Part shown: in pieces, positions 17,216 to 24,366 of the stretch
How positions within the stretch are numbered: position 1 is the stretch's first letter
Layout: the number at the start of each line of letters is the position of its first letter
Assembly: GCA_036008175.1 (NCBI GenBank)
Contig: DASYOB010000119.1
Coordinates: 1-64,000 of the forward strand
Origin: DATARH01 sp036008175
GTDB taxonomy: Bacteria; Pseudomonadota; Alphaproteobacteria; ATCC43930; CGMCC-115725
Reading direction: 5' to 3'
DNA: 64,000 bases
Program-made: the position numbers and the translations under genes
The notes under the pieces: generated by a model
The model's database searches: none
What the model was told of the DNA's origin: nothing
Seen by the model: the letters and a program-made list of their open reading frames with translations, nothing else

Positions 17216-19446
17216 GCTTCGGCCGCCGCCGGCACCGGCACGTCTAGCGCCGGCATCCACCCCGCTTCGAGAAACACGCGCGGTCGTTCGCTGCTGGCCG
17301 ATATGACGATGCCGATTTCAGCGGCGCGATAGCCGAGCCGATGCAATTCGGCGAGGCACAAAGCCACGCGCTTGGCCGGCACGCCGGCAAGCAGCCCGCC
17401 CGCCGTCTGCGGATCGATCAAGAGCGCGGCGAGCGCCGGATCGCGTGCGATCTCCTCAGACGAAAGCGCGGTCATCGCCGCGAGATTGCCCTGATGCATC
17501 GAGCTGGTCACGCCGCTGCCGAGAAGAGAAAGCGCGCCGTCGATCGCGGGGATGCGCTCGGGGTCGAGCCGGGTGTCGGCGCCGGACGCGGACAGCATTT
17601 CCAGCAGATGCCCGAGCAGGCCGAAACCGGTGACATCGGTGCAGGCGGTCGCGCCGTGCGCCGCGAGGCAGGCGGAGGCGTCGGCGGCGGATTGCAGCAT
17701 CGTCGCGATCGCCGCCTCGACCGCTCGTGCCGGCGCCAGCCGGCGCATCTCTGCGGCGAGAATGACCCCGGTGCCGAGCGGCTTGGTCAGCAGCAGGCGG
17801 TCGCCCGGCCGCAGCCCGCCCTTGCGCATAAGCCGCCCCGGTCGGGTGCGGCCGGTCACGGCAAAACCGAGCGCGAGCTCGGCGCCCTCCGCGCTGTGGC
17901 CGCCGACCAGCACGGCGCCGGCGGCCTCAAGCACCTCGGTGCCGCCCTTCAGCATGTGAAAAAGGTCGTGCTCGACGATCGGCGGGCGCGCCGGCGGCAA
18001 GGTCGCGACGGCCAGCGCCGTCTCCGGCACCCCGCCCATCGCGTAGATGTCGCCGAGCGCGTGCGTCGCGGCGATGCGGCCGAACAGATACGGGTCGTCC
18101 ACCAGGGCGCGGAAGAAATCGACCGTCTGCAGCAGCGGCGGCGCGCCGGGAAACTGCAGCAGCGCCGCGTCGTCCGGGCTGCCGAGGCCGATCGCGACGG
18201 CGTCGCTCGCCTTTGCATCGAGCCGCGCCATGACCCGGCCGAGCACATCCGCCGGCACCTTGGCGGCACAGCCGCCGCAGCGCATCGCCTCTGGATCGTC
18301 GTCCGCCGCCATCGCCGGCAATTCGGTGTAGCGCCGCATCCAGCGCCGGTCGATCCATTCCTTCAGCCACCACAACGGCGCGCCATAGGCCTCGTGCCGG
18401 CCGCGCGAGGCGACCGCGCGCCGGTCGCCGGTGCCGATCAGCGCCAGGGCCCGCCGTTGCGGCACCGCCCGCCGCAAATGCCGGCCGGCCAACACGCGGC
18501 GCAGATTGTCGGCGAGCGGCGGCCCGGCACGGACGGCATAGACGCCGGCCTTTTCGCGCGGATGCGCCGGCATCGTCGCGATGTCCCCGGCGGCAAACAC
18601 CGCGGCGTCGGCCGGCGAGCGCAATGTCTCATCGACTAGCACAAAGCCGCGCTCGTCGAGCGGCAATCCGGTCTCGGCCAGCCATGGAGCGCCCGCCGCC
18701 TCGGTGACCCAGAGCGCCTCGTCGAACTCGATCGCGGTGCCATTGGCGGCGACCAGCCGGCCGGGCTCGACCCGCACAACCGCGTTTTGCGTGACGGCGC
18801 GGATGCCGCGCTCGGCGAAGAGGTGCTCGAAGCGGCGGCGCACCGCGTCGTTATGCGACGGCAACAGCTCCTCGCGAGTCACCAGCGTGACCTCGGGCGG
18901 CGCGGCGAGCAGGCCGGACAAGCGGTGATGCGCCGAGACCGCCAGCTCCACCCCGCCGGCGCCGCCGCCGACGATCGCGAGGCGCAAATGTTGAAGATCC
19001 CGGGCGCGGTCGAGCAGCGCTTCCCAGCGCTCGGCGAAATGGGCGATTGGCTTGACCGGGATCGTGTGCTCGGCGGCACCGGGGATGTCGTTGAGGCGCG
19101 GGGTCGAGCCGATGTCGAGCGAGACTATGTCGTAGCGGATCGGCGGATGGCCTCGGCACAGGATGCGGCGCTGGTCGCGATCGAGCCCGACCGCCTCGTC
19201 ATGGATCAGCCGCGCCCCGGCAAAGCGCGCCAGCCGGCGCAGGTCGATGTGGCACTCGTCGAAGCGGTAATGCCCGGCGACATAGCCCGGCAGCATCCCG
19301 GAATAGGGCGTCTCGACATCGCGAGCGATCAGCGTCACCCGCGCGCCCGGCATCTGCCACATGCCAAAGCTCTTTAGCACATGCACATGCGCATGCCCGC
19401 CGCCGACAAGCACGAGGTCCTGGTCTATTGGGACGGAGGATCGCAT
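17212..19446 (-). CDS. selD: Fusion of FAD/NAD(P)H oxidoreductase domain with selenide, water dikinase
   Basis: Two-domain protein of 744 residues. Residues 1 to about 375 form an NDH-2-like flavoprotein: DLVLVGGGHAHVHVLKSF (FAD site), LRLAIVGGGAGGVELA (NAD site), and ADAAVFAAGDIATMP. From about 390 it is SelD, which makes selenophosphate from selenide and ATP: GGCAAKVP places the catalytic Cys at 393 (Cys, not selenocysteine) and the Lys at 396, then DDAALL, GGHSAEGAELALGF, and TDVTGFGLLGH. NDH-SelD fusions are known in other bacteria; the flavin domain is thought to supply reduced selenium, but that is not proven. Operon order is selD-selA-selB. Confidence 0.93.
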   Translation of the reverse strand: MRSSVPIDQDLVLVGGGHAHVHVLKSFGMWQMPGARVTLIARDVETPYSGMLPGYVAGHYRFDECHIDLRRLARFAGARLIHDEAVGLDRDQRRILCRGHPPIRYDIVSLDIGSTPRLNDIPGAAEHTIPVKPIAHFAERWEALLDRARDLQHLRLAIVGGGAGGVELAVSAHHRLSGLLAAPPEVTLVTREELLPSHNDAVRRRFEHLFAERGIRAVTQNAVVRVEPGRLVAANGTAIEFDEALWVTEAAGAPWLAETGLPLDERGFVLVDETLRSPADAAVFAAGDIATMPAHPREKAGVYAVRAGPPLADNLRRVLAGRHLRRAVPQRRALALIGTGDRRAVASRGRHEAYGAPLWWLKEWIDRRWMRRYTELPAMAADDDPEAMRCGGCAAKVPADVLGRVMARLDAKASDAVAIGLGSPDDAALLQFPGAPPLLQTVDFFRALVDDPYLFGRIAATHALGDIYAMGGVPETALAVATLPPARPPIVEHDLFHMLKGGTEVLEAAGAVLVGGHSAEGAELALGFAVTGRTRPGRLMRKGGLRPGDRLLLTKPLGTGVILAAEMRRLAPARAVEAAIATMLQSAADASACLAAHGATACTDVTGFGLLGHLLEMLSASGADTRLDPERIPAIDGALSLLGSGVTSSMHQGNLAAMTALSSEEIARDPALAALLIDPQTAGGLLAGVPAKRVALCLAELHRLGYRAAEIGIVISASSERPRVFLEAGWMPALDVPVPAAAEA

Positions 19447-19522
19447 CGGCCGGCACTATGCCCGAGCGCCCCGCCGCGCGCCAATTGACATCAAGACATC
19501 AACGCTCTTATGCCCTTGGTGC

Positions 19523-19892
19523 GTGCGAACGACGCTGACGATCGATGACGATGTCGCGGCCGAGCCGGAGCACTTGCGCCGGAGTCGGGACGTTGGGCTT
19601 CCTTCGGGTAGTTACGAACCCGCGCGTCGTCTTCGGGCCTTCGTCAACCGCCAACGCTTGGAATGCGGTTATGGCTTGGCTTGGATCCGGCCCTGTATGG
19701 AGACCACAACCGACCGAGCGTCACGCTGAGCTGCTCGGACGCCTCCTCGCCTCGCCCGGCATTCGCGCCAATCCCGTGCATGACGCGCATCTGGCGGCCC
19801 TGGCCATCGAGCACGGCCTCATGTTGTGCTCGGCCGACGGCGATTTCGCGAGGTTTTCTGGTCTGCGCTGGCAAAATCCCCTAGCCGAGTGA
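19523..19892 (+). pseudogene. vapBC remnant with internal deletion
   Basis: Two frames give pieces of one toxin-antitoxin locus. From a GTG at 19523, VRTTLTIDDDVAAEPEHLRR reads as the first half of a VapB antitoxin. From about 19593, another frame gives LGFLRVVTNPRVVF and later VHDAHLAALAIEHGLMLCSADGDFARFSGLRWQNPL, the second part of a VapC PIN toxin. The antitoxin C-terminus and toxin N-terminus, with the first catalytic acidic residue, are missing. A single deletion joining the two genes explains the layout. Unlikely to be functional. Confidence 0.72.
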
Positions 19893-19903
19893 CGGGTTAC
19901 CCC

Positions 19904-19985
19904 GCGGCGACTTTGCCGACGCCTTCGATGCCCGTGTCACAATCATCTACCTCGCGGTCCTGCGGGTGCACCATGATGTGCTGCT
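19904..19985 (-). pseudogene. Detached copy of the 3' end of the LLM oxidoreductase gene
   Basis: About 82 bases here match 21763-21844, the 3' end of the LLM gene at 21756-22577, in the same orientation with only a few differences. One is a single-base loss, so the copy is also frameshifted. The rest of the gene is absent. It marks a duplication or insertion event that separated the vapBC remnant from the LLM gene. Confidence 0.75.
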
Positions 19986-20202
19986 ACCATGCCAGCGATT
20001 TCAGAGAGTTATTGGTCGATCCTGCTTTTGTCTTGCCTTTAATCCTGCCCTCCCCAGAGCCCGGCTGTGGATTTCGTCAAGGTCGAGTGCGCACGCGATG
20101 AACGAAATAGCTTATCAACCGTTTTCGGGAAGCGACACGTCAGGTGCCTTCGGTTCCCCAAAGGGCTTTTGGAGCGTGTTGCGCATCTAGGGAGGTCTAA
20201 AG

Positions 20203-20667
20203 ATGAAGTATCTTCTGGGCGGGACTGCGCTTGCTGCGCTTACCGCCCTCGCGATTGCCGCGCCAGTTTGGGCACAGGCACCGGCGCCTCAATATCCTCC
20301 TGGCACACCATCGCAGCCGCCGCCGGCAACCTACGGACAGCAGCCGGCGCCACCGCCCTATGCGCAGCAGCCGAAACCATCAGCGCCTTACGCGGAGCAG
20401 CCTGCAGAGCCGCCCAAGCGCTATACCGGCTATAAGCGACACATGCATCATCCACGCTATGGCTATGGTCACGCTCGCGGACGCGGGCCAACCGATAACG
20501 TCGCTAATCAGTTGAACCGCGCGGAGCTGAGCCAGTCATACGGAGGTGGCATGCCGCCCGCCGGATATCGGCCTGCGCCAGGTTACCCGCCCCGGGGTTA
20601 TATGCCCCAGGGTTACCCGCCCCCGGGCTATCCCCCGGAAGTAGGACCGCGGCCCAGCGGTCACTGA
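20203..20667 (+). CDS. Small secreted Pro/Gly/Tyr-rich protein
   Basis: A 154-residue protein with a clear signal peptide (MKYLLGGTALAALTALAIAAPVWAQ). The mature part is low-complexity: PQYPPGTPSQPPPATYGQQ, repeated PYAQQ/PYAEQ units, a basic His-rich middle (YKRHMHHPRYGYGHARGRG), then NQLNRAELSQSY and GYPP repeats. NxLNRxEL patterns occur in small secreted alphaproteobacterial proteins of unknown role. Strong ribosome site (AGGGAGG). Function unknown. Confidence 0.75.
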   Translation: MKYLLGGTALAALTALAIAAPVWAQAPAPQYPPGTPSQPPPATYGQQPAPPPYAQQPKPSAPYAEQPAEPPKRYTGYKRHMHHPRYGYGHARGRGPTDNVANQLNRAELSQSYGGGMPPAGYRPAPGYPPRGYMPQGYPPPGYPPEVGPRPSGH

Positions 20668-20772
20668 TACGCGGCTTTAGGCTGGACAGCGACTACCTGC
20701 GTCAACGCGCGTCGTCCGAACTCACCCGGGTCCCATCCGGCCTATCGCTGGCACGCTCCCCATTTGGCTTGC

Positions 20773-20905
20773 ATGACCGAGCCCGAACTTTCCGACGAAG
20801 AAACCCGCAGCCTCACCGACTACGCGCGCCGCACGTCCGCGGAGGAGCGCCGGCCTACGTCGGTCGCTGCGGTCTGTGAAGGAAGTCACTAACCCGGACA
20901 GCTTG
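20773..20905 (+). pseudogene. Frameshifted remnant of a small conserved protein
   Basis: From ATG 20773 the frame reads MTEPELSDEETRSLTDYARR..AEERRP and then runs into an early TAA at 20892. In another frame the sequence continues as LRRSLRSVKEVTNPDS. Together these resemble a short conserved alphaproteobacterial protein with the pattern YARRKxAEERxPLxPALRPVRE. A frameshift near 20850 would explain the break. Recognition is from memory, so moderate to low confidence. Confidence 0.4.
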
Positions 20906-20912
20906 TGGGCCT

Positions 20913-21176
20913 TTATTCGGGACTCCTGCTCCCATCTGGGCTCGGCCCTTGCAGCGCTTGCGGTGTTGGCCCTTGATACTGTTCAAGTTGCCAACGGTTT
21001 ATCAGTCCATCCCTGTAAGCATCCCCGGGGGTCACGTCGGGGAAGGGATAGCGCTGATAGGGGCCGGGGTAAGTAGCGGGTGGCTGCGGAGCCCCGGGCG
21101 GCGGAACCTGCGCCGAGGCCGGGCCGGTGACGGCTATGGTCGCGGCAGCCGTGACGCCGATCAAAAGACGCCTCAT
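20913..21176 (-). CDS. Small secreted Pro-rich protein
   Basis: An 87-residue protein. Residues 1-22 form a signal peptide (MRRLLIGVTAAATIAVTGPASA) and the rest is Pro/Gln/Tyr-rich: VPPPGAPQPPATYPGPYQRYPFPDVTPGDAYRDGLINRWQLEQYQG. The PGDAYRDGLINRWQLEQ segment resembles the NxLNRxEL element of the protein at 20203, which suggests a related small-protein family. Function unknown. Confidence 0.6.
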   Translation of the reverse strand: MRRLLIGVTAAATIAVTGPASAQVPPPGAPQPPATYPGPYQRYPFPDVTPGDAYRDGLINRWQLEQYQGPTPQALQGPSPDGSRSPE

Positions 21177-21388
21177 TGATCCGCTCTCGGATTGCCTCCT
21201 CGCCGCTCACCTCACCCCAGCATCTTGATAATCGCGTCCGGACGCTGGGTCGTCGCGTTTGGCGCTCATTGCCGGACCTCCTCAAACTGGATCGTCGGGC
21301 GGCCGTGTTCTTACCGCGTCGAGCCGAGCTGGCGGATGGCGAGGAAGCGGCGCCGGTAGCTGGTCAGGTTCCCGAGCCGGGCGGTGTC

Positions 21389-21601
21389 TCAGGGCATAGG
21401 GCGAAACTGCTTCCAGTACGATTGGGGGGCGGAGGAGAGAAAGTCCCTCCCGTCCGGTGCGTTGCAACAGACCGACGCGCTCACGCTGGTCGGCTTCGGA
21501 TGCTTGTGAGCCTTGGACGAGTGCTTCGCCAGCGCCGCGGGAGCGACCATCAGAGATATAGCGACGGTAAGCACCGCGAGGCGTGATGAGACAATGACCA
21601 T
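21389..21601 (-). CDS. Small secreted protein
   Basis: A 70-residue protein with a signal peptide (MVIVSSRLAVLTVAISLMVAPAALA) and a basic mature part with KHSSKAHKHPKP followed by a CC pair and SAPQSYWKQFRP. A weak AGGAA lies upstream. Third small exported product in this decayed region. Could be a remnant of a longer gene. Function unknown. Confidence 0.5.
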   Translation of the reverse strand: MVIVSSRLAVLTVAISLMVAPAALAKHSSKAHKHPKPTSVSASVCCNAPDGRDFLSSAPQSYWKQFRPMP

Positions 21602-21755
21602 ATCCGCGTTCCTGTTCAGGTGTCGTTGTGCGGCGATGATAGGGAAATCGCCCTGGCATGCGCTTCGCCGGAGGATGAAATCGGGTTTAATCGGGTGTGT
21701 GCTTTGGGGGCGAGCTGGCGGTTAGCGAGGAAACGGCGGCGACGATGATCTGAAG

Positions 21756-22577
21756 CTATGCGCCGGCGACTTTGCCGACGCCTTCGATGACCGCGTCCCA
21801 ATCGTCTACCTCGCGGTCCTGCGGGTGCACCATGATGTGCTGCACGCCGGCGTCGCGATAGGCGGCAACCCGCTCCTTCATCTCGCCGACATCCTTGCCG
21901 TTCCAGTGCGAGCGGACCGAGATCGTGAAACCGGGCTCGGGCCGATCGCGGCGCAGCCGTTGGATCACCGGCGCGGCCTCCGCCGGAGTCACCTGGCTGC
22001 CGTGCCAGCCGTCGCCTATACGCACGGCGCGGCGATGCGCCACCTCCGAGCGGCTGCCATGCCACATCGGGATGTGGCTGATCGGCTGCGGCAGCATCGT
22101 CATTTCCTTGATCGCCGACGGAATGTATTTCGCCGCGAAGCTGACCGGATCCTGGCTCCACACCGCGCGCATCATCGCGATCCCCTCGTCCATGCGCCGG
22201 CCGCGCTCATGGAACGGCACGCCGAGCGCGGCAAACTCGGCTTCGAGCCAGCCGACCCCGACGCCGAGGATCAGCCGGCCGTTCGACAGATTGTGCAATG
22301 TCGCCAGCTCCTTCGCCAGCGGCAACGGGTGCCGCATCGGTAGCACCAGGACGCTGGTGCCGAGCCGCACCCGCTCGGTCACGGCGGCGACCCTGGTCAG
22401 GGTCAGCACCGGGTCGTAGAACAGGGGCGAGCGCGGGAAACTCGCGCGCGGCACGATGATGTGCTCGCTGACCCAGACGTCGCTGAGGCCCAAATCCTCG
22501 GCGCGGCGCGCATGCCGCTTGATCAGTTCCGGGCTCGCCTGGCTGCCGGCATGCGGCAGGTGAATCCCGAGTTGCAT
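21756..22577 (-). CDS. LLM-class flavin/F420-dependent oxidoreductase
   Basis: A 273-residue luciferase-like monooxygenase/oxidoreductase. Seen: MQLGIHLPHAGSQASPELIKRHARRAEDLGLSDVWVSEHIIVP, VRLGTSVLVLPMRHPLPLAKELATLHNLSNGRLILGVGVGWLEAEF, RGRRMDEGIAMMRAVW, and IPMWHGSRSEVAHRRAVRIGDGWHG. Typical of actinobacterial-like F420 or FMN enzymes; substrate unknown. Its 3' end has a duplicate at 19904-19985. It is divergent from an SDR gene. Confidence 0.88.
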   Translation of the reverse strand: MQLGIHLPHAGSQASPELIKRHARRAEDLGLSDVWVSEHIIVPRASFPRSPLFYDPVLTLTRVAAVTERVRLGTSVLVLPMRHPLPLAKELATLHNLSNGRLILGVGVGWLEAEFAALGVPFHERGRRMDEGIAMMRAVWSQDPVSFAAKYIPSAIKEMTMLPQPISHIPMWHGSRSEVAHRRAVRIGDGWHGSQVTPAEAAPVIQRLRRDRPEPGFTISVRSHWNGKDVGEMKERVAAYRDAGVQHIMVHPQDREVDDWDAVIEGVGKVAGA

Positions 22578-22645
22578 CCTCTACCTCTCCCGTGCTGGTC
22601 TTGGTCCAGCATGCATGGCCATGACAGGCCGTGAAAGGGGGAAGG

Positions 22646-23410
22646 GTGCGCTTTCAGGACAAGGTGGCGGTCATCACCGCCGTCGCGAGCGGCATCGGCC
22701 GCGCCACCGCCGACATCATGGCCCGCGAGGGGGCGGTCATCGTTGGCATTGACAACAACAGCGAGCGGCTGGAGGCGACCGTGGCGGCGTTGCGCGAGAC
22801 CGGCGGGCGAGCGCATGCCAGGGTCTGCAACGCGCTCGACTCGGCGCAGGTCGAGGCGACGGTCGCCGGGATCGCGCGGGAATTCGACGCGATCGACATC
22901 CTGGTCAACGCGGTCGGCGGCAGCACGATCATTTCGAAGCCCGGCGCCGATGTCGACGAGTTGAGTTTTGCCGACTGGCAGAAGCTGATCGACTTCAACC
23001 TGAGCGGCACGTTTCTGTTCACCCATGCGGTGGTGCCGGTGATGAAACGGCAGCGCCGCGGCAAGATCGTCAACCTGGCCTCGATCGCCGGGCGCGGCCT
23101 CAGCGCGTCGAGCAGCAGCGCCTACGCCGCGGCCAAGGGCGGCATCATCGCCTTCACCAGGAAGCTCGCCTTCGAGCTCGGCCCATACAACGTCAACATC
23201 AACGCGATCGCACCGAGCAAAACGCTGACGGAACGGATTCGGCCGCGCTGGAACCAGCAGAGCCCGGAAGACCAGGAGGCCGAGATCGAGCGCACGCCAC
23301 TGCGCCGCATCGCCGAAGCGCCGGACCAGGCCAAGGTCATCTGTTTTCTCGCATCCGATGACGCCGATTTCGTCACCGGCGTCACCATCGACGTGACCGG
23401 AGGGAACTGA
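22646..23410 (+). CDS. SDR family oxidoreductase
   Basis: Short-chain dehydrogenase of about 254 residues. Seen: KVAVITAVASGIGRATADIMAREG (cofactor loop; the usual TGxxxGIG has Ala for the first Gly), ILVNAVGG, SIAG with the catalytic Ser, and SAYAAAKGG with the YxxxK Tyr and Lys. The C-terminal VTIDVTGGN is typical. The GTG at 22646 has AAGGGGGAAG before it; GTG 22631 is an alternative. Likely acts with the downstream hydrolase in a catabolic step; substrate unknown. Confidence 0.88.
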   Translation: MRFQDKVAVITAVASGIGRATADIMAREGAVIVGIDNNSERLEATVAALRETGGRAHARVCNALDSAQVEATVAGIAREFDAIDILVNAVGGSTIISKPGADVDELSFADWQKLIDFNLSGTFLFTHAVVPVMKRQRRGKIVNLASIAGRGLSASSSSAYAAAKGGIIAFTRKLAFELGPYNVNINAIAPSKTLTERIRPRWNQQSPEDQEAEIERTPLRRIAEAPDQAKVICFLASDDADFVTGVTIDVTGGN

Positions 23411-23412
23411 TT

Positions 23413-23445
23413 TTCGTTTGTCATCCGGTATGACAGACAAACGAA
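23413..23445. promoter_or_regulatory. Hairpin between SDR and hydrolase genes
   Basis: Perfect 10-base arms TTCGTTTGTC and GACAAACGAA around a 13-base loop, starting two bases after the SDR stop and ending about 35 bases before the hydrolase ATG. There is no T-run, so it could be an operator, a processing site or a weak terminator. Confidence 0.5.
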
Positions 23446-23480
23446 GGCGATCGCGAACACCCAATAAAAGGACGTTCAAA

Positions 23481-24170
23481 ATGGCGACATTCGTATTGAT
23501 CCACGGCTCCTACCAGGGCGGCTGGATCTGGAACCCGGTGGCAATGCGGCTGCGCGCCGCCGGGCACCAGGTCTATGCGCCGACCCTCGACGGCTGCGCC
23601 GAGCGCAAGAGCCAGATCCGCGCCGGCATCACCACCGAGACCCAGGCCGAAGAGGTGGCGCAGATGCTGTTCTACCGGGATCTGCATGATGTCGTGCTGG
23701 CCGGCACCAGCTCGGGCGGCATGGTCGTCTGCCGGGTCGCCGAGCTGATGCGCGAGCGCCTGTCGCGCCTCGTTTTCGTCGACGCCTTGGCGCTGCTCGA
23801 CGGCGAGAGGATCCGCGACATCGTCACCCGCTCGACCGCGGTCGCGGGCGGCCTGACCGCCGGCCCGTCGCGCGAGGACGCCGCCAACCGGCTCTTCGCC
23901 GACCTCGAACCGCACACCAAGGCCTGGGCGCTCGAGCGCTATACCCGGCACCCGATCGCCATCTACGACCAGCCGGTGAAGCTCGATTCGTTCTGGCCGC
24001 AGCCCTGGAAGGCCGATGTGATCTGGTGCAAGCGCGCGCAGAACCCGGGCGAAGCGCACCAGCGCCGCACCGCCGACAAGCTCGGCGCCGCCTGGCACGA
24101 GCTCGACACCGGCCATTACCCGATGCTGAGCATGCCCGACGAATTGACGATGCTATTGACCCGAGCGTGA
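23481..24170 (+). CDS. Alpha/beta hydrolase (esterase-like)
   Basis: A 229-residue serine hydrolase. Seen: FVLIHGSYQGGWIW (oxyanion region), VVLAGTSSGGMVV with nucleophile Ser in GTSSG, FVDALALLDGE, and a C-terminal DTGHYPML with the catalytic His. The HGxxQGGW pattern is like plant MES/HNL-type and bacterial EstC-like esterases. ATG 23481 follows AAGGACG. Substrate unknown. Confidence 0.85.
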   Translation: MATFVLIHGSYQGGWIWNPVAMRLRAAGHQVYAPTLDGCAERKSQIRAGITTETQAEEVAQMLFYRDLHDVVLAGTSSGGMVVCRVAELMRERLSRLVFVDALALLDGERIRDIVTRSTAVAGGLTAGPSREDAANRLFADLEPHTKAWALERYTRHPIAIYDQPVKLDSFWPQPWKADVIWCKRAQNPGEAHQRRTADKLGAAWHELDTGHYPMLSMPDELTMLLTRA

Positions 24171-24366
24171 GCTGTTGCGCTGCAATTCCGCAACGGCGCC
24201 TGTGCCATTTCCGTCAAAAGCCTGTCTCATTGCCGTTCCAGTTCGGGCGATTTATAGATCGGCTCAGCACGGCCGGTGGGGACGGGTGCCGTAAAAAGGC
24301 CCATTTGCTGAGCGAAACCTGTATCCACGGCCGGGCGGCACGGACGCGCACGTTGGGGATCGTTTG

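Noticed and set aside
14198..18639. Long plus-strand open frames opposite selB, selA and selD
   Set aside because: The sel genes are unambiguous; these are their complements.
19447..20200. Possible tRNA-Sec gene near selD
   Set aside because: No sequence with a TCA anticodon stem and long extra arm was recognised in the gaps around the sel operon.
20668..21388. Possible selenocysteine or programmed recoding at the broken small gene
   Set aside because: The break needs a frame change and not a simple UGA read-through, and no SECIS-like hairpin was seen.
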